Source: Coix lacryma-jobi var. lacryma-jobi (taxonomy: Eukaryota > Streptophyta > Magnoliopsida > Poales > Poaceae). Taken from it: a DNA stretch of 64,000 nt. Position numbers and translations under genes: made by a program. Below are positions 45,328 through 57,699 of this stretch, piece by piece. Position 1 is the stretch's first letter. Each line of letters begins with the position of its first letter. The notes below the pieces were generated by a model. The model saw only the letters and a program-made list of their open reading frames with translations. It did not search any database and was not told where the DNA came from. The DNA lies in contig CM019830.1 of the NCBI GenBank assembly GCA_009763385.1, positions 91,002,534 to 91,066,533 of the forward strand, given 5' to 3'.

Positions 45328-48257
45328 GTTAGACAAATTACAAAAATTGGCATCATCACAGTGTTTATTACATAACGATACTATCAACACAAGTCTTACA
45401 TCAAGCGGAACAAAAGAAAACTGAACTGCTAACAAAACCAACTCCACAGGGAAAGCTGACTGGGGGAAACAGCTAGCCTAGAAGTCCTCTGGGAAGTCAC
45501 CAACTCCACCTTCATCTGTTACCCAACTGGGATTTTGCCCAAAAAGAAGATAAACAACAAGCGTAAGTACTCCACGTACTTAGCAAGCTAACATAGGGTT
45601 CATGAGGCTCAAAAGGCTGACACTGTCTGACTGCAGTTAGCTTTTAAGTTGGCAAAGTTTTAGCATTAAGGTAAACGAATATTGTGCTTAACCCTTAACC
45701 CATGATCCATTTGTCCAACAAAGATAATTAAAACATCATAAGGTGTCATCAACATAGAGTAACAGTTATTCAAGTATCATAGTTCTGCTAGTTTTCCGGG
45801 CCGCTCGTGACCGTGAGCACGGCTGTTATAACAGTTTTACACTTTGCAGAGGTTGTGCATCTTTACCCACAAGCCGTGTTGCCCTTGTGCCCGAGGCGGC
45901 CAACCTCTTGATCCACTTCCAAGGTAGATCGACAGGGTACACTATGAAGCCTTTCGCTGGTTCGTCTAACAGGTTAGGGCCGCGAGGTTTCCTTGGCAAT
46001 CAGACGTAGCAAACCCCCCTTTCCTATGGCACAAGGCCATCACAGCTATACTCATAGGAACAGGAGCAGCCCTACATCCGTAGAGGCAAGCCCCTCTTGT
46101 GCCCTTCCGGGTTACCGCTAACAAGTTAGAAAAGGTCCAGTTTACTGAGCTAAAACCAGAGCCATATAGCACTCATGGTAGCACTGTCAGTCCCAGCTTT
46201 TGCTAACAACAAGTTTTATTAACCGTTTATCATCATATCAACATGAGAAATATTCATCATTAGACTGGATCAGTTATTAGTCAGTAAGCACTAGCATTCT
46301 ACCCATATGCAAATATCCCACGGAGTCAAGAACATCACAGATAACAAAGCTAAGTGGGTCTCTAAGGTTGCTCAATTGGACACATGCATAAATGAGTAGG
46401 TTAATGGTAAAGTGAATAGGTAACAAGGAAATCCCATGCTAACTTGCCTTGGTTGTTGAAAGACTGGTCCTCCTGCTGATCGTCGAAAGAAGGGTCCTGG
46501 TCGTACCACACCGACTCACCGTCTACTCGACCACATAACATCAACACGCATACCAGGCGCATACATACAAAGCAAACAGGGCTATCATTAGAACAGTACA
46601 CCAAACAGTAATAAGCAGAAATAAAACTTTGATAAAACAGAAGGACGCGTTTCTACGATCACAACAAGTTTTGGTTCACCGAAAACGGAGTTACGACGCG
46701 AAAGTTACGGCTGAAACAGCGATTCTAAAGCCCTAAACAAGATTAACAAAAACTCTGAAACTAAACTGATCTACGCCGTCTAACAGAGGCATAAACAGAT
46801 AGGAAACTAAATTACGAACCTAACGCAACTTGAACGGGTCAAAACGGAGCTAAAACGTGAATTTTATAAGCATTTTAGTGTAATGGCAAATCTGTAAATA
46901 GCTGGAAAAGCATTTGAATTTAAATCAGAATTTAAACTGAATTTTAAATTGAATTCACAGCCAGCTGGACTGCGCCTCAAATCAACAGAAACGCAGGGGC
47001 CTGGTCGGAAACTTTTCAAGACACAGAGAATAGTGCCGTCCGGAGCGCGGGTTGATTCAGGGTTTCTTCGGGGGCTCTTTAACAAAAACTCCCCCGAAGG
47101 GGTACGAGCCACTCACGGCCGTCGGATCGATCGTGGAAGGCACGGATTAGATCCCAGGGGGGGTCTGCGGGGCAGGGCCGAGGGCGCGCCCACACCGCGA
47201 CGTCGCGGCGCCTCGCGACGGCGTGCGCGCTCCCGCCATGGATGGCGCACGGACGCTCGCGGACCCGGCACCAGAAGGCACCACAAGCCATACCAAGTGC
47301 TTGGAGGGAAAGCGGAGCACAAGGGGATTCTCACCGCAGTGAAGGGGACGGCGGGGAGGCGCTGATGGCGGCGGACGACGAAGAACGGCGGACGGCGGAC
47401 GGCGGCTGGCGGGAGCTCTCTGCACGAGTTCTCCGACGGTTAGGGCAACCGAGTTCAAGGGAGGAAGGAAGGAGGGGTTCGGCGGCACCGTTACCATGAC
47501 GCGGATCACGGCGAGACGCTGAATGGGGTCGGTGAGGACGAGCACGGCCGGACGACGGCGGCGAACGCTCGACAACGACGGGGCGGAGCTCGGAGTGGTG
47601 CTCGGGTGGTTGCTCCGCTGTGCGACACGAGTGAGGAATGCGGGAAAAGGGAGCGGGGGAGCGGTCGCGTCCGCTTTATGAACGAGGGAGGGGGTGAGGA
47701 TGAGGGAGCGGCCGCAGCACGATGCGCGGGAGACGTGGGCGCGGCGGTTGCGAGCTCGGCATCCACGGGCGTGCGGCGAAAGGGAAAAGAAAGCGCTGAC
47801 ACGCGGGCCCGGGACGTCAGAGAGAGAGAGAGAGAGGAAGGGAGAGGCGGGCGCACGCGGCTGCGCGGGCCGGCCTGCTGGGCCGCACGGCGAGGGGGAG
47901 GAGAAAGGCGCTAGCCCAACGGAGAGAAAGAGGGAAGGGAGGGAGACGCCGGCGGGCTGGGCCACCAGGCCGCTTGGGCCGGAAGCAAGGGGAGAAAGGG
48001 AGAAAGGGAATAAATCCTTTTCCTTTTATTTTCAACACATTTCAAAGTCTTTTCAAATGAAATTTGAATTCATTTCGAATTTTGGTAAAAACCAATCACC
48101 CAAATAAATCCAATGCATCAGCATGAATGCAAAAACATGTTGCCATCTTTATTTTAATTCACTAAAAAATTATTTAACCCCTAGGTTAAATGCTCACTAA
48201 TTCATAATTAAATCATTTTCACCTATTTTAATTTGGAGAAAATTTTAGGGTGTTACA
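45254..48257 (-). mobile_element. Solo LTR J (3,004 bp) in the D protease
   Basis: Plus-strand ends are TGTCACACCCC and GGGTGTTACA; TSD TTTAC at 45249-45253 and 48258-48262. In minus sense it starts TGTAACACCC, the same style as solo LTR K. The GC-rich block 46950-47970 gives long spurious frames on both strands. No gag or pol. The D reading frame is continuous if the insert and one TSD are skipped. Confidence 0.9.
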
Positions 48258-48672
48258 TTTACCTGTTCATATTAGAGGCTCATATGTTCCTACTGATTTC
48301 ATAATACTAGATATGGGAAATAGGAAAGATGTGCCTCTAATCTTAGGTAGACCCTTCTTGAACACTGTTGATGCCTGCATATATGTGGGAAGTGCTAAAA
48401 TGCAAATGACATTAGGAGGGAGGAAGGAAATATTCTCTTTCTCCCGAGGCCCCGCATATGCCGCTAACATGCAGGAAGCAAAACCCGTTCGTACCAAGAA
48501 GAGGCACCCAAGAACAAGGTGGAGCAGAAAGAAAGAACCACCTCCTCCTGAGTTGTGTAATTCACATAACAAGGGAGAGGTGCCAAAAGAAGAAGAACCC
48601 GATGGAGTACTAAGAGAAGAAGTGCTCAAGGAAGAAGATCCACCCGATAAGGATGAAACTCAATGGACCTAA
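48258..48672 (+). pseudogene. Element D protease, C-terminal part and acidic tail
   Basis: Continues the retropepsin with HIRGSYVPTDFIILDM and LILGRPFLNTV, then an FSFSRGP block and a Glu/Lys/Pro-rich tail ending at TAA 48670-48672. RT sequence would normally follow and does not, so the natural product appears to be Gag-Pro only. Confidence 0.8.
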
Positions 48673-50381
48673 GGTATGGTTTTACTTTTAATTTTTCCCT
48701 TTTCGAATAAATAACATATGTCATGCATGTAACTAAAAAAATCAGTTATCATTAGTTATATGCATAGGTATATGTTAACTTAGTTAGAACAATAAAATAT
48801 CATAATAGGATAGTTTCCCTTTTTCACAACATTAGATAGTTTCCCTTTTAATAAAATGAGAACAAGAGCTCCGACCGAGAAAGAAGAAGACCCTTTACCA
48901 AGCAAGAAGCCAGCTTGGGGGAGACCCCCGCTCCAATAAGGTATGACTCAAGCCTACACCCTTTACATTCGGTTCTTAAATTCTATATCTTTTGAATGTC
49001 ACATGCTTGCCTAAATAACCATTCCATGAATAACATTGATAAAATCTGCTTACACAAGTTGAAACCTGAATAAGATTTGAAATATGTCATGCAAATGCTA
49101 TTGTTATGGTTTGAATAACTAGTCTTATCTAAGTTGTAGCTTTTGTGGGTTGCACATGCTTTAACTGAAATCATGCTTAGTGAGTAAAGTTGGTAAAAAA
49201 TGGAGTAATTCTTTAAACTTGCTAAGGTGAAATTAGGACCAAATCTGGAGGATTTATTTTTTAAAAAATTATGAAAACCTTGCTAAAAGTTCCTCCTAGA
49301 TTTTATCCCATCCCACCACCAGCCAAATATTTGTTAGTCATTAGTCAAAACCACAAAAAGCTTTGTTTGTGTTGAGCTTTGTTAGACCTCATAGATCTTA
49401 GTAGAGAAGCTTATCATATCTTTTGAATCAAGATTCACACCCACCCACCATAAATTGCCTACTTTCCACTTTGGAAGTTTGCAACCACCAAATAAATTGC
49501 TTATACTCTACACCGGAGATATGCAATACCCTGCCAAACATCCCATTGCTAGCCTTATGCTTATTCCTACACTGGGAATGAGCATTTCTCCCTCTTCCCC
49601 CTTTTTCATTTCTGAAATCCTTTCCTATAGATGTCTGGAAAAATCTAGAGCTAAAAAAAAGAGAAAGAGAAAAAAATGAGCAAAGTAGCTCAAGAAAGGA
49701 CTATGTCCTGAAGAAAAAAAAGTGAGCAAAGTAGCTCAAAAGAGGACTATGTTCTAAGAAAATGTGAGGACACATCTTTTGTCTACTCACTATGTATCCA
49801 AAAAAAAGAGAGAGAGAATTATCATTAGCTCTAGACCCTAGAAATTAACTAGGAAGGATTATGAAATATCCCTCTATACGCTTCCACATAACCACACATG
49901 CACATCTTGATCAATTTTTATGATTTGCTGCTCCTTATGATCTGAGTGTCTAACTTAGCAATAAACATCAGGCAATTTGCTCATGGTTCTTAGCCATCCT
50001 ATAACTCCACATATCATTCTTTAGAAATAGGAGAGGCTACATTTTGGCCTAAGTGAGGATTTAAACACCATTGAGTGATTGAGTGAATCTTGGAGGACTT
50101 AAGCAAGTTGTATTCTTTTGAAAACCTTGAAAAACCTCCAGACAGAATCCTAGTCAAACCTAAGCAAGATAAAAGTTTTCTATCTACTGCTTTATTTCAC
50201 TCTTGCATGTTTGAAGTGAAAAGCTATAAGCTCCGCATTGCTATGATTAATGATATATGCTAAGTTATTTCTCACTATACAATATGCACTTGCATACATC
50301 TTAAGTTGCTATCCATTTCATGCTCAATGCTTAAACCACATTGTTGCTCGAGGACGAGCAACAGGTTAGCTTGGGGGAGCT
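48673..50381 (+). other. Element D 3' non-coding region with hairpin repeats and PPT
   Basis: No pol. It contains a 46-bp purine-rich repeat (49677-49768) and the end block GAGGACGAGCAACAGGTTAG followed by CTTGGGGGAGC, the PPT before the 3' LTR. Confidence 0.8.
49677..49768. repeat. Element D 46-bp hairpin repeat, two copies
   Basis: Copies start at 49677 and 49723. Each has TGAGCAAAGTAGCTCA (stem TGAGC/GCTCA) and GGACTATGTCC or GGACTATGTTC (stem GGAC/GTCC), separated by A-rich sequence. Confidence 0.85.
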
Positions 50382-52333
50382 TGTTGATGGTCCTTAAACA
50401 CCTGTTTTACCATCAACATTTTACCCTAAAATTCACCAAAAAGGCATGAAATGTAGTCAAATAGGTTTCAAACTAACCAAATTCCACATGTCCAAAGATT
50501 TTTATTTGAATGCAGGAATTTGGACCAAATTTGGACATTTGAACCACCAGAGGCCAAACCCACTCAGCAGGGCCCAATTGGGCCTTAGGGGGGTGGCGCC
50601 CGCCACCCCTAGGTGGCGCCCTCCACTTGGGTTGGCCCAAACCTCCTCCCCTGCCACGTCACTGATCCGTGTGACTTCCCCAAGGCCAAATCTTGGCCCT
50701 TGGTCACTAGGTCAGTGGCATCGGACGACTACGGAGGGGAGTGGCATGGATCATGACCTAAGTCGGTTGCTAGGACATGCAACCGACTTCCAAACCGCCT
50801 TGGACAACCACCTGGAGGCCGTAGGATCAAAGACGGTGCATCCAACGGCCAGGGGACTGGCGGCTGCCAGTAGGGGGTGGCGCCCGCCACCTGACCTAAC
50901 CCTAGGTCAGTTGGCTGCCCCCTATAAGTACCCCCTCACTCCTCAAGACTATAAATACCCCCCTGAGGCATCACTTCAATCACAGACCTTCCCATCCCAA
51001 AGAAACACAAGCAAGAGAAGCAAGTGAGAGTTAGGTTAGAAGCTCAGAGAGCTTAGGCAAGTAGGTAGCTAGTAGAGCAAGGCATCTTTGCCCTCGCGGT
51101 AGCGCTGCTCAAGGCTTAACTCAAGAGTAGAGGCGTGCGAGTGATCAGTCCTGGAGCTGGGAAGAGTCTTCCTTCATCCTCAGTTCAGGTTTTGCTCTTG
51201 TTACTCAAGCACTTTACTATATTCTATTTCATCATTTCAAGTATTACTTTATTCTACTTATCAGTATTGAGTAGTATACTTGATTGATTGCTTGAGTGCC
51301 TAGCTATCCTACAGTTCAATTCACTTAGCCATAGTAGTTAATCTCTAGTGAGCTTAGTGATTGATCTTTGCCAAAAGGTTGCTTAGTTAGTTTAGTGTTT
51401 ATCTTATTAAGTCAAGTATTTGCTCTGACGTCCGCAAGGGCGTCTCTATTCAAAGCTAGGGTAGAGATAGTTAGAATATAGTTAAGCGTGGTGCTTAGTT
51501 ATAGACTTACCTTTAGATACGGCTGGAGCCCCGGATAGCTGTGGTAGCAAGCAGGTGGTGACAGCCCTGTGCGCCTTGAATTCCACCACGTAGTTGGCCC
51601 AGTTTAACAGTAAGGCTCGTTGTGCTAGCGTTCAACCTAAGTAAGTGGTAAAGGCTAGTACGCCTCGATACTTGATAACATAGGAATAAAACTTTACTCA
51701 ACTTAGTTGCTTTATTGACTTTTGTCTGCCTTGCTTCGTAACTATCTTGCTTCGTAGTTATCTTGCTTGTAGTTATCTAGGAGTAGTTAGTTATCTTAGT
51801 TATCCTTAGTTATCATATTTCCCTTCAACTACCTATCCATCCACCTTACCTTACCATCCATTTCATCCTTACCTATCCACCCATATATTCTTTCTAGCCT
51901 TTCATTTTCCCTTCTCCCCTTTTCCCTTTTCTCTTTTCTTTGACTCTCATCCCCTCCTTGACTTGACTCATACACCACCTTAGCCATCCCTTAGGATCAA
52001 ATAAATCGACACGTGGTACTCCCAGGCGAAGTGCTACTACGATAGTTCTGTGCGCTTGCAGAATCTCCTCTTGGTAGATTGCATTCTCTCTAGCTAGCTC
52101 CTACTACTGTCGGGATTGACAACCCCGCTTGGCATTAGTAGATAGCTGTTTTAGCTCCACTCCTTTAGGTATAGTGACCGGTCTTGCTTCAAGCATTTCT
52201 GACACTGTTTCCGGGGATAGACTCCATAGTCTACTCCTAGTAACAACGTTAGCAAGTGCCAACAAGCATTCCTGGGCCGTTACCGGGGATAGTTCCCTAG
52301 CTCTATCTTTAGTGAAGCTAAGAACTACCAACA
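50382..52333 (+). repeat. Element D 3' LTR
   Basis: 1,952 bp, the same length as the 5' LTR, ending ACCAACA before TSD ATGCC. Confidence 0.95.
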
Positions 52334-52589
52334 ATGCCCCCTAATTTTGGGATAAATATTTATTCCAAAATTCCTTTCTCCTGTATACTGACGTGGAACC
52401 TCCGGAAGCATCCACCTTCGCGTGCCATAATTGCCTTTCCTGCCGATCCATCTCCCGATGCACCCTTTGGGATCCTTTTAAGTTACCCTTCACTTTGTTT
52501 CGGCTTACTCTCTCAAACTCCCCTGTTTCAATCTCCAAACCAAGAAAAACCCTTCTTTTCTCTTATCATTGCCCAATCCAATCTAGAAG
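52334..52589 (+). promoter_or_regulatory. Element F: PPT remainder and leader of its antisense gene
   Basis: The minus strand carries AAAATTAGGGGGC next to the D insertion. The plus strand is a pyrimidine-rich leader up to the ATG at 52590. Confidence 0.5.
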
Positions 52590-53250
52590 ATGTCTTCGGT
52601 GGCGAGTAGACATAGTTCCGAGCTCGGCGTTTCCAGCACCTCCAGGAAAAGGTCGCTCTCTTCTATTTTATTTCACAATGAAGCAGTTGTTCTCACTTTG
52701 TTACTTTTGTTCAGGAGGATTGATGATGATTTCCCCAGAAATCTGACTCAACAGGTCATAGACCTTCAACTTGATTTGGAGGAGAAGGACCAAGAGATCG
52801 CTCGAGTCTCCCAGGAGCGCGACGTCGCTCGGAATCGGGCCGCCGGTGAATATTTTTCATCATTGCTGTCTTTGTTTTCCTCCTCTTCCCTTTACTTACT
52901 CTTCTCCCTTTCAGCTCTGGAGGCCAAACTTCATGCTCTTGAAGCTGCTGTCGCCAATCTTGCCATTACGACCAATGCAACGGGTACGACGGCCCTGAGT
53001 CGGGTGAATGAGGTTAACCGAATCCTCCTCGACATCTCCAGAGCTGGCATGGGATACGACACAACGCTTGCCTTCAACGCTGTACAGATTCACTCCGACG
53101 CCGATTACCGCAGCTTCGACGTCTGTGAGCGAGGGGCTAGAATACAGGGTAGCACACTCTATAGATGATATGAAGGAAGCTGTAACAGATCTGGCTCATT
53201 CCTTCGACTATGATCTCCCGATTTGGAATAGGATAGAGTGGACGAACTGA
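52590..53250 (+). pseudogene. Short coiled-coil gene, antisense cargo of element F
   Basis: Exons 52590-52651, 52715-52845 and 52915 onward, with short GT/AG introns (52652-52714 and 52846-52914) and matching phases. It starts MSSVASRHSSELG, then a charged coiled coil (LQLDLEEKDQEIARVSQERD) and a second helical block (ALEAKLHALEAAVANL). A frameshift between about 53100 and 53150 connects to a C-terminus ending DLPIWNRIEWTN at 53250. A possible AATAAA signal follows near 53285. It occupies the same slot (inside the PPT, antisense) as the PMD gene of A, but has no PMD. I do not recognise the protein. Confidence 0.55.
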
Positions 53251-53838
53251 TTTTTCACTGTAACTTTGTACCCTCTTCTTGTAAATAAAAGTCTTTCCGT
53301 TTGACCCTTGAAAAATCAATCTGTGACTGATCCTTCGAGATCAATGCATGCTCTGTTTTATGCATTAGTCATTGACTTTTATTTTGCTCCAACGGCGATG
53401 TATATCACATCGGCTACTGCTAACAATCATGTCAATCATCTCTGTCCCATAGGTGATTGCTCTAATCGGCTATTTCAGATCTAATGTTACAGACTTTTCC
53501 AATCTATGATGATGTCAGGATAGCGCCTCTTAAGGGATTTTTTTATTTTCAGCTTCTTTGAAGACTTCTCCATTAAAACTTCATTGCCTGGAATAAAATA
53601 TCATCCTTCCCAATTCGAAGACCATTTGCCAAACTTCCTGTCTTCGGTGTCAATCGGTAATATGAGTTCCTAGACAATCAACCGAAACTGAGCTCTTTAT
53701 GCAGTAATAATCCTTAGTCGAATCCATCGATTTTTCGATTCTAGAGTCACGATCTCCTCAAGTCAGCAAAAATCCGGCCTGGCCCAACAATGGCCCATAA
53801 ACTGCGAAAACCCTACTCCAATACTCGGCTTCCCAGTG
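53251..53838 (+). other. Element F internal sequence, no gene seen
   Basis: Downstream of the coiled-coil gene, up to the E insertion. It has short AT-rich tracts only. Pol of F would be further right, outside the window. Confidence 0.5.
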
Positions 53839-55010
53839 TGTCGGGGGACCACAAAAGGGGTACCCCCAATCAACGCAAAACAAATAAGTTAAACCTAGAG
53901 CACCAATTAATAAGAGACCTAGCTAGTCTAACCCCTTAAAAAACCAACCCCTCGAGGCCTACAACGCCGGCCCACCGCCAGGGAGCCCGAGCCCGCCAAA
54001 GCCTTGCCGACCGCCTCATGGTAGCCTACCTCTCGAGCCCCGGCGCATAGGCCTCGAGCCCATTACAGCCGTACACCGTTCCTCGAGACCCCACGCGGGG
54101 ACCACGAGCCTCTATAACACGGTAACCTAACCCTCGAGACACATCATACCTCCCTCGAGCAGCGCCGGACATCAGATACCAGCCCCATACTGCGCATTTA
54201 ATGCATCCACCTACTCCGGTCACATCCTCTGGCACACGACGTATGCCACAGTGAACCGGAGCCAGAGTCAAACCTCGTTTTCACCACAAGCATGGGCAAA
54301 AAGGCACAAGTACAACACTGTTAGGCCATACCCTGCACTATAGCACACTCGAGCCACATCTCGAGACCTGGACTCCCGCTGTACGGCCGGGTTTTTCGGG
54401 ACTTGCCCATACCTGCGGGGGCTCGAGCCCCCCGTAGGCGCCACCTCGAGGCCGGCCCTGCGCCCCTCGAGCCCTGACTGCTTTCATGCTATTGGAGGAC
54501 AGGTACCCCAAGACCCGGAGGGACCCTGCCACGTCCTGTACGTGCCGAAATGGGCGCTGCACGGCCTCCATGTCGCCACGCCTCCACGTCCGCGCCCGGG
54601 ATGGAAGCCACGCTTCAAGAACGCCTCAACAGCAACCCCCACGCCGGCTCCAGTGACCTTGGCAAGACAGAATTCCAACCCTTCGCCGTATTGGGCGTTG
54701 TACATGTCACTCCTATGTAACCCTGACCTCCTCTTGTTCTATAAAAGAGGACACCAGGGCCCTCCACGCAGACGAGTCCACATGACACACACACGAGTCC
54801 AGACTCTCATCCGCGCTCGTTGAGCTTGTATTGCCCCTGTACAAGCACTTAGGTGCAAGTAATACAAGAACCTCCTCCCCCCGCTAGACGTAGGGCCTTC
54901 TTTGCCCGAACCAGGATAAACCCTTGTGCCATCTTGCATCACCATCCAGGAAGAGAGCACGCGATCATATTACTAGTTGGTGTCATACCCTCGGGGCCGA
55001 AACACCGACA
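53839..55010 (+). repeat. Element E 5' LTR (1,172 bp)
   Basis: TGTCGGGGGACC...AACACCGACA, with TATA box TCTATAAAAG at about 54739-54748. Confidence 0.85.
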
Positions 55011-55032
55011 GTTGGCGCGCTAGGTAGGGGCC
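55011..55032 (+). other. Element E primer binding site region
   Basis: TTGGCGCGCTAGGTAGGGG directly after the LTR, the form seen in many grass gypsy elements. I do not assign the primer tRNA with certainty. Confidence 0.7.
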
Positions 55033-55068
55033 TTCGCGTGTCGGAGTCGATTTCTCGTTGTTTTCTGG

Positions 55069-57660
55069 ATGGCTTCTTCCACTCCTTCGTTCTCTACTAG
55101 TGCTGTCATCTGGTTCGGGAGCCTCGAGTTCCTGGCCACCGGCAGCGGCAACGAGCTGACCCTGCTCTCCACGGAGAGCCCGAGCGGAGGGCGTGTCACG
55201 CCACCCCGCGCGGGGGGCGTGGCGCGTCGCCCGCACCACCACGCGTCGCCACCTCATGAGCGGCGCCGTCGTCACCATCGTCGCCACGCACAGGCGGTGC
55301 CCGCGGCGTACACCCACTTCCCCGCGGCCGGCGCAGAGTCCCCGAGGAGAAACCTGCCCGGCGCACGGCCGGAGACTTCTAGGGCGCGCGCGCACTCTCT
55401 CAGCGAGTTCGCATTCATCATGCGCACGGACCGGGAGCCTGGCCAGAGGCCCCCGAGCCATGCTCCGTCGACACCACCTGGCTTCCTCCCGCACGGGGTG
55501 TACCGCGCTCGACGCCAGTGGCCCCCGTTCGGCCTCAACAACTCCGCAGCTGTCTACGCCCACCACCTCGACGAGCGCCGTCAGGACCGGGCGGCGGCAG
55601 AACGGGAGGAACGTCCGGGCGTGATCCTACGAGCCACCACCGACCTGGAGATCGTCTACCCCGCGCACGTCGACCGCGGCTTCTCACAAGTCGTCGAGCC
55701 ACCCCGGCGAGCCACCATCGGAGAATGGTACCGCGAGCTGCAGTCCCAACATGAGCCGGGGTGGCGCGACATCGATATCTCCGACTCCGACGAGTACGAC
55801 TACCACGACCCTGACCTCTGGGATCCCACCAGGGAGTGCTTCCAGCTCGAGGGGGTCATGGGCGATGCCGAGGACGACGACGACGGCGACGCCAGGCCGG
55901 CGCTCAACCTCGAAGAGCCCAGCGACGTGGCTGCGGCGGGCGGACCACACGTTCGGGGGAGGAACGAACCCCCGGCACCGGATGCACCACCTCAGCACAA
56001 CGACGACCGGGCGGCGCAGCTCGCGCAGCTGCGGGAGACGATCACCAAGGCTGAGGAGGACCGACAACGCCTGCTGCAGCTCGAGCAAACTCTTGTGCAG
56101 GAACATGCCCAGCCTCGAGGCGCCGGCACTCGTGTCCGCGCTCGAGAGGTCCACCGGCAGATCCTCGAGGATGGGGCACCAGCACGCCCCGAGGTGCGCT
56201 TCCCGGGAGCCGGGCAAAACGTGGTGGCGGCCGCGATGTTGCTCCGCGATCTACCCGCCATCTCCAACCCTGATGCCAGGCGCATGCTTGGGGAAATGAA
56301 GAACCTCCTCGAGACAGCCGCTCTGCAGCAGGTCGAGAGCTCAGCCTCGCGCCGGCGCGGAGCGGCCTCGGGGAAGCCAGCAGACACGCCCCGCAACGAG
56401 CGTGAGACGTCCGTCCACCAGCCGGATGCCTCTCGAGCCAAGCCAGTCTAGGAGCGGATCGTCGACAACCGACCACCTCGAGACCCCAATGACGCCCGGA
56501 ACAACATCAACCGCCGGCGCAAGGACAAAGGGGCTGAGGAGCGTGGCTATAGTGCCCATCGAGGGGGGCGCTACGACAGTGACGAGGATCGGCAAGCCCT
56601 CGAGCCCCCGGGCCCCAGGGTCTTCAGCCGGGCCATCCGTAGCTCAACCCTCCCCGGCCGCTTTCGACCACCGACCAACATCATGAAGTATGACGGGGAG
56701 GTCGAGCCCAAGCTATGGCTCTCTGACTTCCGCCTGGGCTGCCAACTGGGCGGGGCGAAGAGCGACGACCGCGTGATCATACGCCAGCTCCCACTCTACC
56801 TCTCGGACACCGCCCGTCGGTGGCTCGAGAGGCTCCCGCCGGATCAGATCCACGACTGGGCCGACCTAGTCAGGGTCTTTGATGGGAATTTCAAGGGGAC
56901 TTGCGTGCGCCCAGGCAACCCCTGGGATCTACGACGTTGCAGGCAGACAGCGGACGTGCCCCTCCGCGACTTCGCTCGGCGATTCTTGAAGCAGCGCCTC
57001 GAGCTCCCCCATGTGCCTGATGAGGATGTCATCTCAGCGTTCCTCGCGGGCACGACATGCCAAGAGCTAGTCCACGAGCTAGGGCGCTACCGTCCTAGGA
57101 CGGTCGAGGATCTGATGGATCGTGTCACCAGCTTTGCCTCAGGCGACGAGGCAGTGGGGGCCTTCTTTGGCCGCTCCACAGACAAAGGCAAGGCGGTGGC
57201 CACGCCGGAGGGCTCGAGCAAGGGCAACAACGACAAGAACCGCAACAACAACAACAAAAAGAAGAAGAACAAAGGCAAAGGTCAGAAGGCGAAGCGCGAC
57301 GCCTATGACGACGACGATGAAGAAGTGCTCATGGGCGCCCTCGAGCATAAGAAGCCTCGAGGCCCCCTTGACGGGGCTGTCTTCGACAAAATGCTCGAGG
57401 ACCCCTGCCCTTATCACAAGGGTCCCATGAATCACAAGTTGAAGGACTGCCGAATGATGAAGGGCTTCTACTCCAAGCTCGGCGACAAGAAGGAAGACGC
57501 GCCTAAGGGCAAGGACAACAACCGACATGAGGACGGGGACGCGGACGGCAACTTCCCCCCGGTGCGCGACTGCTTCATGATCTACGGGGGCCCAACCATC
57601 GGGCTCTCAGCTCGAGAGAGAAAGAAGGAGCGCCGGGAGGTCTTTGCACTCTGCCACGAC
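55069..57660 (+). pseudogene. gag: Element E gag
   Basis: One frame runs from ATG 55069 to about 57660, with a single TAG at 56449-56451. The first 460 codons are Arg/Pro/Ala-rich with an acidic segment and a short coiled coil. The Gag capsid domain starts near 56690 (KLWLSDFRLGCQLGG) and includes DTARRWLERLP and RDFARRFLKQR. A Lys/Asn-rich basic stretch precedes a CPYHKGPMNHKLKDC zinc-finger-like motif (about 57406-57450). A frameshift near 57650 separates it from protease. The length is large even for Tat-like elements. Confidence 0.8.
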
Positions 57661-57699
57661 GCCCCCGGTATCTTGACTGGTCTGATGCGCCAATCACGT

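Larger units (their letters stand above)
41605..52333 (+). mobile_element. Element D: complete gag-protease-only Athila-like element
   Basis: It has LTRs of 1,952 bp at 41605-43556 and 50382-52333 and TSD ATGCC (41600-41604, 52334-52338). The PBS is tRNA-Asp type at 43565 and the PPT is TTAGCTTGGGGGAGC before the 3' LTR. Gag and protease are present; RT, RNase H and integrase are absent. I count about 40 LTR substitutions (about 2%). It is inserted at the PPT/LTR boundary of F. Solo LTR J lies within it. Confidence 0.9.

Noticed and set aside
47147..47965. 272-codon minus-strand frame, Ser/Pro/Arg-rich
   Set aside because: GC-rich centre of solo LTR J. Competing frames overlap on the other strand, as in the comparable block of solo LTR K.
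55272..56476. Several long minus-strand frames opposite E gag
   Set aside because: They mirror the GC-rich gag sequence. The plus-strand frame contains the Gag domain and is continuous apart from one stop.
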